Shown: positions 7,805-16,332 of the stretch, piece by piece | How positions within the stretch are numbered: position 1 is the stretch's first letter | How the letters are laid out: the number at the start of each line of letters is the position of its first letter | From: Canibacter sp052085365 | GTDB taxonomy: Bacteria; Actinomycetota; Actinomycetes; Actinomycetales; Microbacteriaceae | NCBI GenBank assembly: GCA_052085365.1 | Contig: JBQDFP010000020.1 | Span: 1 to 35,319, forward strand | Direction: 5' to 3' | DNA: 35,319 bases | Notes under the pieces: generated by a model | Seen by the model: only the letters and a program-made list of their open reading frames with translations | Database searches by the model: none | What the model was told of the DNA's origin: nothing | Made by a program: the position numbers and the translations under genes

Positions 7805-8557
7805 ATGACTGGATTACCTGACCTGACAGGTCAAAACATTTTGATCACAGGCGCAAATGGCGGCCTCGGTCGCGTGCTCGCGCGAATTTTCGTGTCGGCA
7901 GGAGCACGAGTCGCTTGCCACGCCCGCACCGAGAGCCGCGCGCGTGAGACTCTTGAATTCCTCAACCTATCAGCGTCCCAAGCAGTTCCCGTCTGGGGTG
8001 AACTCACCACATCAACAGGGCAAATCGTTGATCAAACAGTGGCGCACCTGGGCGAGCTACACGGTGTCATCAATAATGCGGGACTGCAACCAGTTGAACC
8101 GTTTGAAGCCGTAGATCGAGATGCATGGAACCAAGTACTCGACGTGAATTTGAGTGCAGTGCATGATCTCACCCGTGTCGCGAGTGCAGTTCTGCCACGT
8201 GGTGGTTGGGTCACACACATCGCGTCGATTGAGGGCGTCCGGCCTGCCACCGGACATGCCCACTATGCGGCCGCGAAAGCCGGCCTAATTATGCACGCGA
8301 AGGCGGCCGCGCTTGAACTCGGTCCGCGAGGCATTCGAGTGAACGCAGTGTCACCGGGCCTGATTGAACGCCCCGGAATTGGCGCCGACTGGCCCGAAGG
8401 TGTCGCACAGTGGAAATCACACGCACCGCTGGGTGAACTGATCCCACCGGAGCACGTAGCCGCAGCATGTGTCATGCTCGCGTCTCCTGCCTCCGGGTCG
8501 ATCACGGGACACAACCTCGTTGTTGATGCGGGCATGCTTGCCACGCCTGGCTGGTGA
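7805..8557 (+). CDS. Short-chain dehydrogenase/reductase (SDR)
   Basis: The product has 250 residues and is a classical SDR. The cofactor motif is ITGANGGLG near residue 15, the structural motif is VINNAGLQP, the catalytic serine lies in THIASIEG, and the catalytic pair is YAAAK. The C-terminus has SPGLIERPG and the usual SGSITGHNLVVDAG end. Such enzymes oxidise or reduce an alcohol/ketone with NAD(P)H; the substrate cannot be read from the sequence. FabG-like and sugar-alcohol dehydrogenase activities are both possible. It starts 5 bp after lysG and is followed 22 bp later by the deaminase, but each appears to have its own promoter. Confidence 0.88.
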   Translation: MTGLPDLTGQNILITGANGGLGRVLARIFVSAGARVACHARTESRARETLEFLNLSASQAVPVWGELTTSTGQIVDQTVAHLGELHGVINNAGLQPVEPFEAVDRDAWNQVLDVNLSAVHDLTRVASAVLPRGGWVTHIASIEGVRPATGHAHYAAAKAGLIMHAKAAALELGPRGIRVNAVSPGLIERPGIGADWPEGVAQWKSHAPLGELIPPEHVAAACVMLASPASGSITGHNLVVDAGMLATPGW

Positions 8558-8566
8558 ATCGCTTAC

Positions 8567-8572
8567 TAGACT
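8567..8572 (+). promoter_or_regulatory. -10 box TAGACT, leaderless start of amidohydrolase gene
   Basis: TAGACT is followed by GGTGCCC (7 nt) and the ATG at 8580. It lies just after the SDR stop, and no SD sequence precedes the ATG. Confidence 0.6.
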
Positions 8573-8579
8573 GGTGCCC

Positions 8580-9890
8580 ATGAACACCATCATCCGTGCC
8601 CACGCAATGCTCGCCCCACAGGGGATAATGCACGACGCCGAGATCGAAATCGAAACTGATCGAATCGTGTACGCGGGCGCTCGCCGCGACACGTTCACGG
8701 GCGGAGAAGCGGTTGAGGTGGTTGAGCTTCCCAATTCGATTCTCATGCCGGGTCTCACCAACGGGCACACACACTCAGCCATGACGCTGTTGCGTGCGGT
8801 GAACGACGATCATGGTTTTATGCCGTGGCTTGAAGCGGTGCAAGCGATTGAACAGCAGCTCACGCATGAAGATGTCGCCGCCGGGCTCGAACTTGCGATG
8901 CTAGAAATGATTTCGAGCGGGACTGTCTCTTTCGCAGACATGTACGTGTGGGACGAACGACTCATCGAGCTCGTTCGCCAAGCAGGCATGCGCGTCAACG
9001 CCGCACTCGCGAGTAACGACCCGAACGGGAAAATGTTCCCCGGTGTTTCAAACCGTTCCGGGCGTGAAGAACTCGACTATGCCGACGAATTATTTGCGCA
9101 GTATCACAATGATCCACAGGTGCGTATCTCGTATGGCCCGCACGCGCCCTACAGTGTGCCCGAAGACTTCATGCGAGAGATCATTGAACGTTCGCACAGC
9201 ACTGGTGTACCTGTGCAAATTCACATTGCTGAGTCCCCAGCTGAAGTTGCACAGTTGCGAGAAACAACTGGCCACACTCCCGCCGACTACTTGGCTGGGC
9301 TGGGACTGTTCGAAACTAACGTATTGGCCGCGCACTGCGTGCATCTCACTGCTGCTGAAATGCAGTATTTTGCGGGAGTCACGCACACTGCTGCCTCTCA
9401 TAACCCCGTTTCGAACCTCAAGTTGGGAAATGGTGTCGCGCCCATGCCCGACTGGATCGCGCACGACTTCCGTATCGCCATAGGCACAGACTCGGTGGCA
9501 AGCAACAATTCGCTCGACCTGTTTGAAGAAGTAAAACTGGCAACAATCCTGCATCGCGGGGTACGCCACGATGCTGCGGCAATCACTGCACAATCGGTGC
9601 TTGAGATTGCTACCCGTCGCGGCGCCGAAGCGATCGGGTTTGCTGATTCGGGTGCACTCGAGGCGGGCATGCTCGCCGACGTTATTGCGCTTGATCTGGG
9701 GGAGGCAATTCCGCGCGACAATCTGGTGTCGCATTTGGCGTTTGCTGCAAATGGGCGAGATGTGTCGCATGTGTGGATCGGCGGGCGCGCGATTTATGAA
9801 GATCGAAAGTTTTTAACGCTTGATGCAGCAGATATTCGTCAACGTGCCGCGGACAGTATTGCCCGCTTACGTCACCGGGACGACAACTAA
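8580..9890 (+). CDS. Amidohydrolase, 5'-methylthioadenosine/S-adenosylhomocysteine deaminase-like
   Basis: The product has 436 residues and is an ATZ/TRZ-type metal-dependent deaminase. Metal ligands are H63 and H65 in GLTNGHTHSAM, a His in VQIHIAES, the His pair region LAAHCVHL and the Asp in IGTDSVASNN. The N-terminal and C-terminal strands (MPGL, DVIALDL) form the composite beta domain. Family members deaminate MTA, SAH or 5'-deoxyadenosine to the inosine analogue. That activity is supported by mtnA and a nucleoside-type ABC operon close by, but related guanine or cytosine deaminases share these motifs. The start at 8580 follows TAGACT by 7 nt. The TAA stop overlaps the convergent cupin stop. 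Confidence 0.82.
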   Translation: MNTIIRAHAMLAPQGIMHDAEIEIETDRIVYAGARRDTFTGGEAVEVVELPNSILMPGLTNGHTHSAMTLLRAVNDDHGFMPWLEAVQAIEQQLTHEDVAAGLELAMLEMISSGTVSFADMYVWDERLIELVRQAGMRVNAALASNDPNGKMFPGVSNRSGREELDYADELFAQYHNDPQVRISYGPHAPYSVPEDFMREIIERSHSTGVPVQIHIAESPAEVAQLRETTGHTPADYLAGLGLFETNVLAAHCVHLTAAEMQYFAGVTHTAASHNPVSNLKLGNGVAPMPDWIAHDFRIAIGTDSVASNNSLDLFEEVKLATILHRGVRHDAAAITAQSVLEIATRRGAEAIGFADSGALEAGMLADVIALDLGEAIPRDNLVSHLAFAANGRDVSHVWIGGRAIYEDRKFLTLDAADIRQRAADSIARLRHRDDN

Positions 9891-10354
9891 CGAATGAGTG
9901 CGGCGATCCGACCAGAAAATTCCGGGTACTCGCGCTGCAATGGTTCGACCGTTCCAAGCTTGAACCCGTCCCACGAAAACGGGGGAGCCATTGTTGTGCC
10001 TACCAGGCACCAGTCGCCCGCGGGTGACGAGCCATGCATCGTTCCACCAGGCACAACAATCTGAGGACGCTCCCCTGCCTCGAGGTCGGGTCCCAGGCGC
10101 AGATTTTCACCGCGGCCGTCCGGATGTAAAACGAGCAAGTCGAGGGCACTTCCTGCGTACCAGTGGTACACCTCGGTTTCAGTGAGCTGGTGCAGAGCTG
10201 AAAAGTCCGGTTTCGCGAGCATATAGTAAATCGCGGTCGACTCGGCTGTCAGCAGCTGTTGGCTGAACAGTCCGCCCTCATGCTCAAGCGGTTCAAGGCC
10301 TAACGTTTCAGCTATTGCTTGAGCCTCATCAGGCAAATGTGAATATTTCGACAC
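9887..10354 (-). CDS. DUF985 (cupin_5) protein
   Basis: The product has 155 residues and is a single small beta-barrel cupin. Recognisable blocks are LGLEPLEHEGGLFSQ near residue 20, a YYMLAKPDFSALHQL strand, EVYHWYAGSALDLLVL, and the C-terminal VPGGTMHGSSP and APPFSWDGFKLG. These place it in the DUF985 family, whose activity is not established; relatives are RmlC-like and may act on sugar phosphates or bind metal. The GTG start is supported by GGAGG four bases upstream. It follows permease 2 by 25 bp, so it is probably the last gene of the mtnA operon. Its TAG stop overlaps the deaminase TAA. Confidence 0.82.
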   Translation of the reverse strand: MSKYSHLPDEAQAIAETLGLEPLEHEGGLFSQQLLTAESTAIYYMLAKPDFSALHQLTETEVYHWYAGSALDLLVLHPDGRGENLRLGPDLEAGERPQIVVPGGTMHGSSPAGDWCLVGTTMAPPFSWDGFKLGTVEPLQREYPEFSGRIAALIR

Positions 10355-10379
10355 GGTGCCTCCGGTTCTGTGTCAGCAA

Positions 10380-11288
10380 CTAGGCAAGCTGCGCTTGTTT
10401 AGTTTTGATATAGCGTCGGCTCATCAGAATCAGCACGAGCAGCGTCACAACATAGGGCAGTGCGTCTGTGAGCTGTTGCGGCAGCCCCAAACCTTGTAGG
10501 CGGAATCCGAACGCATCGGTGAACCCAAACAGCAGGGCTGCACCCAGCACACCAATTGGATGAGCCCGAGCTAACATCACCGCGACAACTGCGATCCAGC
10601 CTCGACCCGACGACATATTCTCGGTGAACTCTTGCACATTGCCGATGGCAAGCTGTGCGCCTCCGAGGCCAGCAAGCGCACCTGACACGAGCACTGCACC
10701 GAGTTGATACAATTTCGGATTTACACCGAGCGTCGCCGCAGCTAATGGGCGTTCACCGACTCCCCGAAGCCGTAAGCCGAGCGGCATACGGAAGAGCACA
10801 ACCCACATGATGGGTACGAGCAGCAGTGAGAGATAACCCAGTGGGGTGAGCTGGAAGAGTTCACCCAAGTAGGGAATATCAGCCAGGAATGGGATTCGCC
10901 AGACCGGCATGCCCACAATGCCGGGGTCCTTGAACACACCTTGAACATCAAACACTGCAACGATCAAGAAACTGGTGAGCCCGATCGCGAGGATGTTCAT
11001 TGCGATCGCAAGCACAATTGCATCGCCCCTCCGATAGACCGCGCCATACCCCAAAATCATGGAAAAAATGATGCCACCGACCATGGCCAGCAACACTCCA
11101 ACGATCCAGCTGTGGCCAAAGTATGAGCCTGCAACGGCACCAAACGCACCGATCAAAATCATGCCTTCGAGACCGATGTTGAAAATACCGGCACGTTCAC
11201 AAATCATGCCACCAAGCGCGGCCAGCAAAATCGGAATCAGCGACCGTAATACGGAGGCGAACAGATCAGCATCCAACAGTATGCTCAT
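10380..11288 (-). CDS. ABC transporter permease 2, Bmp-type nucleoside system
   Basis: The product has 302 residues with about eight membrane helices. RSLIPILLAALGGMICERAG followed by IFNIGLEGMILIGAFGA is the hallmark of the NupQ/YufQ-type permease of BmpA-dependent transporters (BPD_transp_2 family). A late RARAHPIGVLGAALLFG-like stretch also fits. It pairs with permease 1 to make the membrane channel. Its ATG overlaps the permease 1 stop as ATGA, indicating translational coupling. Most characterised members import purine or pyrimidine nucleosides; here the operon context points to MTA or 5'-deoxynucleosides. Confidence 0.9.
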   Translation of the reverse strand: MSILLDADLFASVLRSLIPILLAALGGMICERAGIFNIGLEGMILIGAFGAVAGSYFGHSWIVGVLLAMVGGIIFSMILGYGAVYRRGDAIVLAIAMNILAIGLTSFLIVAVFDVQGVFKDPGIVGMPVWRIPFLADIPYLGELFQLTPLGYLSLLLVPIMWVVLFRMPLGLRLRGVGERPLAAATLGVNPKLYQLGAVLVSGALAGLGGAQLAIGNVQEFTENMSSGRGWIAVVAVMLARAHPIGVLGAALLFGFTDAFGFRLQGLGLPQQLTDALPYVVTLLVLILMSRRYIKTKQAQLA

Positions 11289-12493
11289 TTTTGTACCTCC
11301 CCGTCGGCGCCTACCGGGTTCAACGTTGGGGCGACCGGTTCCACGTCAGGACTATCTTCTGGTCTGCCTTTCTTTCGAATTTGCGGCAGCATCACCTTGA
11401 ATGCGATCAAAATAATTACCAGCGCCTGAATCACAGACGAAATCTGCGGAGACATACCGAGTTCTCGCCCCATTGCCAGACTGCCCACAATGATTGCGGC
11501 AAAGAACAGGCCCGAGATGACAGTGCCGAGCGGGCGATACATTGCCAACAGGGTGACCAGCAGCGCTGTCCAGGCATAGTTTGTTTGCAACACGTGCCCC
11601 TCAAGCATGCGAGTATTTGGTGCGCCGAGAACGATCATAACGCCGGCAAGGCCCGCAATACCGCCTGAGAGCGCCATTGTTTTGGTGACCAGAGGCCCCG
11701 GCTGAACGCCACCGTAGCGTGTAAACTCAGGATTTTGACCCGATAAGCCCGACTCGTATCCGTAACGAGTGCGCTTATTTAAGAAGATCACCGCGACTAC
11801 AATCGCCGCGACAATCACCAGCGACCAGTTCACTCCCGTCAACACTGCGGTTACGTGACTGGTTGCGCCGAACTGCGCAGCGACCCATTCGCCGAGGCCA
11901 GACTTGCGAGGGACGAGCATCGGCAGTTGTGCATCGGGGGCAATCTGCTTACTTGCGATGAGGTCTGTGGAGGGGTCTTTGAGCTTGAACCGAATCAACC
12001 ATGATGAAAAGTATCTGGCTGGATAGTTCAGCAGGAGTGTTGAAATCAAAATTGGCACGCCCAACGCATTTTGTAAGAACGCGGTCAACAGCCCCCACAG
12101 TGCGCCAACGATAACACCGGTAGCGAGGGCTGCAATCATGACGATAAAGCCGGGACCCGGCATATAGAGTGCAACGAGACCACCGACGAGCGCACCGAGA
12201 ATAGCTTGCCCTTCGGTGCCGAGGTTAATCACACCGGCTCGGAACGAGATAGCGATTGCGATTCCAAAACAGATGATGGGAATTGCGCGCTGCAGTGTAT
12301 TTGAAAAGCCGAGACCGGTGCCCAATGACCCTTTGGCCATAGCCGCGTAGCCTGAGATGGGGTCGCTGCCAGAAATAATCATGAAGACAGCGCCGATGGC
12401 GAGGGCCGAAAGCACCGATAACGGAATCGGTCCGGCGAGCCAACGCAGAGTTGAGTTCATCCAGGCGGGGCGCTCGCGGGTCGATGTGCTCAC
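11285..12493 (-). CDS. ABC transporter permease 1, Bmp-type nucleoside system
   Basis: The product has 402 residues with about ten membrane helices and a hydrophilic C-terminal tail. The motif ISFRAGVINLGTEGQAILGA is the conserved EAA-like signature of the NupP/YufP-type partner permease. Another typical block is LSGGIAGLAGVMIVLG. The GTG start at 12493 overlaps the ATPase TGA stop (GTGA), so translation is coupled. The ~100-residue loop between the middle helices (LIRFKLKDPSTDLIASKQI onward) is probably extracytoplasmic. Confidence 0.9.
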   Translation of the reverse strand: MSTSTRERPAWMNSTLRWLAGPIPLSVLSALAIGAVFMIISGSDPISGYAAMAKGSLGTGLGFSNTLQRAIPIICFGIAIAISFRAGVINLGTEGQAILGALVGGLVALYMPGPGFIVMIAALATGVIVGALWGLLTAFLQNALGVPILISTLLLNYPARYFSSWLIRFKLKDPSTDLIASKQIAPDAQLPMLVPRKSGLGEWVAAQFGATSHVTAVLTGVNWSLVIVAAIVVAVIFLNKRTRYGYESGLSGQNPEFTRYGGVQPGPLVTKTMALSGGIAGLAGVMIVLGAPNTRMLEGHVLQTNYAWTALLVTLLAMYRPLGTVISGLFFAAIIVGSLAMGRELGMSPQISSVIQALVIILIAFKVMLPQIRKKGRPEDSPDVEPVAPTLNPVGADGEVQK

Positions 12494-14028
12494 GATGCTG
12501 CTCCAATCGGTGCGTGTTCAGGGCGTGGATCATGTCCGGCCATGTAGAGACCAAGGAGCTCCTCAGTCGCGTCAGATTTGTCGAGCTCAGCCACCACTTT
12601 GCCTTCGAACATGACGATGATACGTGTGGATAGAGAAAGAATTTCGCTCAATTCTGCTGAAATGAGCAGCAGTGCACCACCGTTGTCTCGATATTCAGTG
12701 AGCTCACGGTGGATCGATTCGATAGCGCCAATGTCTACTCCGCGAGTGGGCTGTTCGGCAATGAGAATAGGGGAGGCATAGTCGAGTTCACGTGCCACAA
12801 CCACTTTCTGCAGGTTGCCACCCGAGAGGGTCCCTACCGGAGTCGAGGCCCCCGAGATCTTCACACCGAATCGTTGAATGAGTCGCTCAGCATGATCGAT
12901 GAGTCGTTTACGTGACAACAATCCGCGTTGCAGGATGGGCGCGTGCCGGTGATGCCCCAGCGACAGGTTTTCAGCCGCGTCTGCGGTGCCCGCACTACCC
13001 ACTCCGTGGCGGTCTTCAGGAATATACGCGATGCCGCCGTCGCGACGCTGCGCGATTGTGCTCTTGCTGAGGTCGGTATTGTTGACCGTGACTGTCCCCG
13101 TGGAAGGTCGCATACCGATAATGGCTTCTGCGAGTTCTACTTGTCCGTTGCCTGCCACACCGGCAACGCCGAGCACCTCACCGCTGCGGACTCGAAGAGA
13201 TACTTGGTCTACAGCGTTCTTGTCACCGCTGCCCTGGACGGTCAAGTCAGACACGGTGAGGACTTCGCCGCCTGGTTCATTCTTCGGAGGTGGGGTGGTG
13301 AGGTCGACATCACGGCCGGTCATGTGACGCGTGATTTCTTCAGGGGAACTGTCTCGCGTCACCAGCTCGGCCACGTTTTTGCCATCGCGAAGCACGGTAA
13401 CGCGATCGGAAATTGCCATGACTTCGGCAAGTTTGTGGGTAATGAGAATAATCGTGCGACCATCTTCTTTGAGGGCGCGGAGGACTTCAAACAGACTCTT
13501 GGTCTCTTGCGGTGTGAGCACAGCAGTCGGTTCATCGAGGATCAGAACTTGTGCGTCACGGTAGAGCGCTTTGACGATCTCGACACGTTGCAATACGCCA
13601 ACGGGTACTTCATCGACGCGTGCCGCGGGATCTATACGGAACCCGTATTTCTGTGCAATATCTGCAACCTGCTGTTCAGCGCTGCGACGGTCAATAATCC
13701 CGCGTTTCGTCGGCTCGCTTCGAAAAACAACGTTTTCTGCGATGGTCAGGGACGGGAAGAGCTTAAACGACTGGAAAACCATGCCGATTCCTGCACGAAT
13801 CGCGTCCAGTGGGCTCGAGAAACGGTGTTCTTCACCGTTGATCCGAATCGTGCCCTCATCGGGTTCGTAGACGCCGGCAAGCATAGACATTAGGATCGAT
13901 TTGCCCGCACCGTTTTCACCCATGAGCGCGTGAATTTCGCCTTTTCTGACGGTGAAATCAACATTGTCGTCAGCAACAACGCCGGGGAATCGCTTCGTGA
14001 TGCCGCGCATTTCAATTTCGGCAACCAT
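12490..14028 (-). CDS. ABC transporter ATPase with two nucleotide-binding domains, Bmp-type
   Basis: The product has 512 residues in two ABC domains, the NupO/YufO/RbsA architecture. Domain 1 has Walker A GENGAGKSILM (residues 37-47) and Walker B VLILDEPTAVLTP. Domain 2 has the degenerate Walker A region GVAGNGQ, the intact signature LSGGNLQKVVVAREL and AEQPTRGVD in place of the usual Walker B Glu. Asymmetry between the halves is normal for this family. The position after GKS in domain 1 is Ile where Thr is usual, and the first signature is VPVGVLQR rather than LSVG. AAGGAG lies 5 nt before the ATG. It drives the two downstream permeases. Confidence 0.93.
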   Translation of the reverse strand: MVAEIEMRGITKRFPGVVADDNVDFTVRKGEIHALMGENGAGKSILMSMLAGVYEPDEGTIRINGEEHRFSSPLDAIRAGIGMVFQSFKLFPSLTIAENVVFRSEPTKRGIIDRRSAEQQVADIAQKYGFRIDPAARVDEVPVGVLQRVEIVKALYRDAQVLILDEPTAVLTPQETKSLFEVLRALKEDGRTIILITHKLAEVMAISDRVTVLRDGKNVAELVTRDSSPEEITRHMTGRDVDLTTPPPKNEPGGEVLTVSDLTVQGSGDKNAVDQVSLRVRSGEVLGVAGVAGNGQVELAEAIIGMRPSTGTVTVNNTDLSKSTIAQRRDGGIAYIPEDRHGVGSAGTADAAENLSLGHHRHAPILQRGLLSRKRLIDHAERLIQRFGVKISGASTPVGTLSGGNLQKVVVARELDYASPILIAEQPTRGVDIGAIESIHRELTEYRDNGGALLLISAELSEILSLSTRIIVMFEGKVVAELDKSDATEELLGLYMAGHDPRPEHAPIGAAS

Positions 14029-14093
14029 GCGAACTCCTTCTCAAATCAGTTCTGTTCAGCGCGAGCCTCTGGGACACGAGCATAAACGTAAGG

Positions 14094-14133
14094 GAGGCTT
14101 TGGCGCGATGATGATCTCTCGCACCAAAGCCTC
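14094..14133 (-). terminator. Hairpin between binding-protein gene and ATPase gene
   Basis: GAGGCTTTGG and CCAAAGCCTC form a 10-bp perfect stem with further pairing inside (GCGA/TCGC), starting 9 bp after the bmp stop. On the minus strand the stem is followed by a poor T tract (CCTTACGTTTATG). It is probably a leaky terminator or a 3' stabilising stem, which would leave more binding protein than ATPase and permease. Confidence 0.7.
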
Positions 14134-14142
14134 ACTCAGTGG

Positions 14143-15201
14143 TTACGCTGAGGGGTCCTCAACGGTGATGTCGCCGGCAACAATGCTGTCGTAGGTCTCC
14201 TGGACCTTCTTCATCACATCGTCGTGTTCGAGAACAACACAGCCCGAATCTTCGGCGCCTTCGTCAAGACTCACGATGGTCATACCCTCCTCGGCAAGAC
14301 CAAAGCTTGAAGTTGCTTCTGAAGGAGTTTTCCCATCAAGGATCTCGCCAACGACGGTTTCGACAACATTATTCACTGACTTCACGGTGCCGTCCATGAC
14401 GTTGCCGGGAGCCATACCGCACTGGTTCGCGTCAACACCGTATGCGAAGAATCCTTTTTCTTTTGCAGCGTCCATGATGCCACCGTTTGCGGCAGCACCG
14501 ACGGCGAACACCTGGTCGGCTCCGCCTGCAGCAAATGCGAGTGCCTGCTCTTTCGCGCGGGCAGTGTCAGCGAACGGGTTGTCGCCGCCAATGATCTGCG
14601 GATCGAGCGTTTCAACGCCGTCGTTGACACTCTTCGCGCCTTCAGCAAAGCCGCCCGAATATTTCTGCAGCAGAGGAATATCAAGTGAGAGTACCGACCC
14701 GACCTTGTTTGATTCGGTCAGCATGCCTGCCTCAACACCAAGCAAATATGACGGTTCGTATTCGCGGAATGTTGCCTGGTATAGGTTATCGGGGGCCCCC
14801 TCTGCAAGCGCATCAATCAGCAGGAATTTCTGGTCCGGGTACTGTTCTGCGAATTCTTTCGCCATGTCCTGGAACTGGAAGCCAAGCATCACAATAACTT
14901 CAGGAGCTTCAGCCACGGCTTGTTCAAGGTTTGAACGACGGGTTTCGTCGTCTTTCGACTCAAACGTGTTAGCTTCGCCGTTGTTATCTTCAGCGACCTT
15001 TTCGATGCCGATCTTGCCTGATTTAAGGAATTCGTTCTGGCCGATCGGATCGCTTGTGATGTAAATGAATGATCCACCGCTGGCGTCTTCGCCGCCCTGG
15101 CTGTCGTCCGTGCCTGCGCCCGAACATGCGGTGAGCATGAGGCCGAGCGTCGCAGCTCCGGCAATGAGAGCCGCGCGGGTGCGGCGTGTAAAGAGGGTCA
15201 T
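14143..15201 (-). CDS. BmpA-family substrate-binding lipoprotein
   Basis: The product has 352 residues. A type II signal peptide is clear: basic MTLFTRRTR, a hydrophobic core and the lipobox LTAC with lipidated Cys at about residue 26. After an acidic linker comes the BMP/PnrA domain with YITSDPIGQNEFLKSG, IVMLGFQFQDMA and the late FAYGVDANQCGMAPG block. Related proteins bind purine nucleosides. The start at 15201 has GGAAGGA 6 nt upstream; an alternative ATG at 15216 does not. It lies 25 bp after mtnA and is separated from the ATPase by a hairpin. Confidence 0.92.
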   Translation of the reverse strand: MTLFTRRTRAALIAGAATLGLMLTACSGAGTDDSQGGEDASGGSFIYITSDPIGQNEFLKSGKIGIEKVAEDNNGEANTFESKDDETRRSNLEQAVAEAPEVIVMLGFQFQDMAKEFAEQYPDQKFLLIDALAEGAPDNLYQATFREYEPSYLLGVEAGMLTESNKVGSVLSLDIPLLQKYSGGFAEGAKSVNDGVETLDPQIIGGDNPFADTARAKEQALAFAAGGADQVFAVGAAANGGIMDAAKEKGFFAYGVDANQCGMAPGNVMDGTVKSVNNVVETVVGEILDGKTPSEATSSFGLAEEGMTIVSLDEGAEDSGCVVLEHDDVMKKVQETYDSIVAGDITVEDPSA

Positions 15202-15226
15202 TCTGTGTCCTTCCAATGTGGGGTGG

Positions 15227-16264
15227 CTAGTTGTGTGCAGCGTCTGTGCCGCGATGATCAGATAGTGGGGTACTTGTGAGCGTATCGCCTGCGGCCAGGC
15301 GAATCACGCGTCGATCTGTAACGATCGCCGTGATTAATTCGTGCGGGGTCACATCAAACGCGGGGTTCATCGCGTCAGCACCCTCAGGCGCAGTCCGTGT
15401 CCCCCCAAACCCGCCAACCTCTGCGGGGCCGCGGTCTTCGATTTCAATATCGGTGCCGCTATCGGTAAACATATCGATAGTGCTTTCAGGGGCGACAACA
15501 ATGAACGGTACCCCCGCATGTTTTGCCGCTAAAGCAAGCGAGAACGAACCGATCTTGTTCGCGGTGTCGCCGTTTGCAGCGATACGGTCAGCGCCGATAA
15601 AGACCGCGTCCGCAGCCCCACGGCTCAACAAGAACGGACCGGCGGAGTCAACAATGAGGCGATATGGCGCCCCCATACGTTCAAGCTCCCACGCGGTTAG
15701 CCGTGCACCTTGCAAAAGTGGACGCGTCTCGAGAGGGACCGCTTCAATAAGTGCATCCTGCTCATGCAGCGTCTGAATCACGCCGAGCGCAGTGCCGCGT
15801 TCAACCGTTGCGAGTCCGCCAGTATTACAAATGGTCATAACGCGAACTTGATCTTTACCTGTCAGTTCACGAGTCAGATCGGCCCCGTGAAGCCCCATGG
15901 AGATACACGCGGCAATATCTTCGTCCCGAATTTCTAGCGCCCGCTCCAATACGTCGGCCGCGCCGTGATCGAGCACCTCAAGTGCACGATCCACCCCCCA
16001 CGAGAGGTTCACCGCGGTTGGACGAGCTTCACGAAGTCGTTTCGCGTCTGCACGAACCGTAACCAAATCGTCACTTTGAGCAGCCAACAGTGCGACCCCC
16101 AAAGCACCGGCGACCCCCAGCGCAGGTGCGCCCCGGACCGCCAAGCGCTGAATATCAGAAATCAGATCATCAATATCGCTTACCCGTCGCACATGTAACG
16201 ACTGCGGGAGAAGGGTCTGGTCGACGAGCTCAATTGCCCCGTCAACCCAGTCAATAGTTCGCAC
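15227..16264 (-). CDS. mtnA: S-methyl-5-thioribose-1-phosphate isomerase
   Basis: The product has 345 residues, full length for MtnA (eIF2B-like fold). Seen motifs: RGAPALGVAGA, the catalytic Cys146 in MTICNTGGLATVE, the catalytic Asp226 in FIGADRIAANGDTANKIG and the EDRGPAEV region. The enzyme converts methylthioribose-1-P (and 5-deoxyribose-1-P) to the ketose in methionine salvage and related shunts. It heads the operon containing the BmpA transporter and cupin. No mtnP, mtnK or mtnN is in the window. The GTG start has GAGG about 9 nt upstream. TAACCT on the minus strand, shortly upstream of the SD, is a possible -10. Confidence 0.93.
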   Translation of the reverse strand: MRTIDWVDGAIELVDQTLLPQSLHVRRVSDIDDLISDIQRLAVRGAPALGVAGALGVALLAAQSDDLVTVRADAKRLREARPTAVNLSWGVDRALEVLDHGAADVLERALEIRDEDIAACISMGLHGADLTRELTGKDQVRVMTICNTGGLATVERGTALGVIQTLHEQDALIEAVPLETRPLLQGARLTAWELERMGAPYRLIVDSAGPFLLSRGAADAVFIGADRIAANGDTANKIGSFSLALAAKHAGVPFIVVAPESTIDMFTDSGTDIEIEDRGPAEVGGFGGTRTAPEGADAMNPAFDVTPHELITAIVTDRRVIRLAAGDTLTSTPLSDHRGTDAAHN

Positions 16265-16332
16265 TCAGCAGCACCTCAAAGGTTAAAAGAAAAGTCTGAA
16301 ACCGGGAAGCACAGCGCGGTCCCCGGTCCAAC

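Noticed and set aside
12928..13893. Plus-strand open frame of 321 codons antisense to the Bmp ATPase
   Set aside because: It is fully antisense to a gene with clear ABC motifs; composition is atypical and no domain is recognisable.
14276..15064. Plus-strand open frame of 262 codons antisense to the BmpA lipoprotein
   Set aside because: It mirrors a clear lipoprotein gene; the Ser/Pro/Ala-rich product is an artefact of codon bias.
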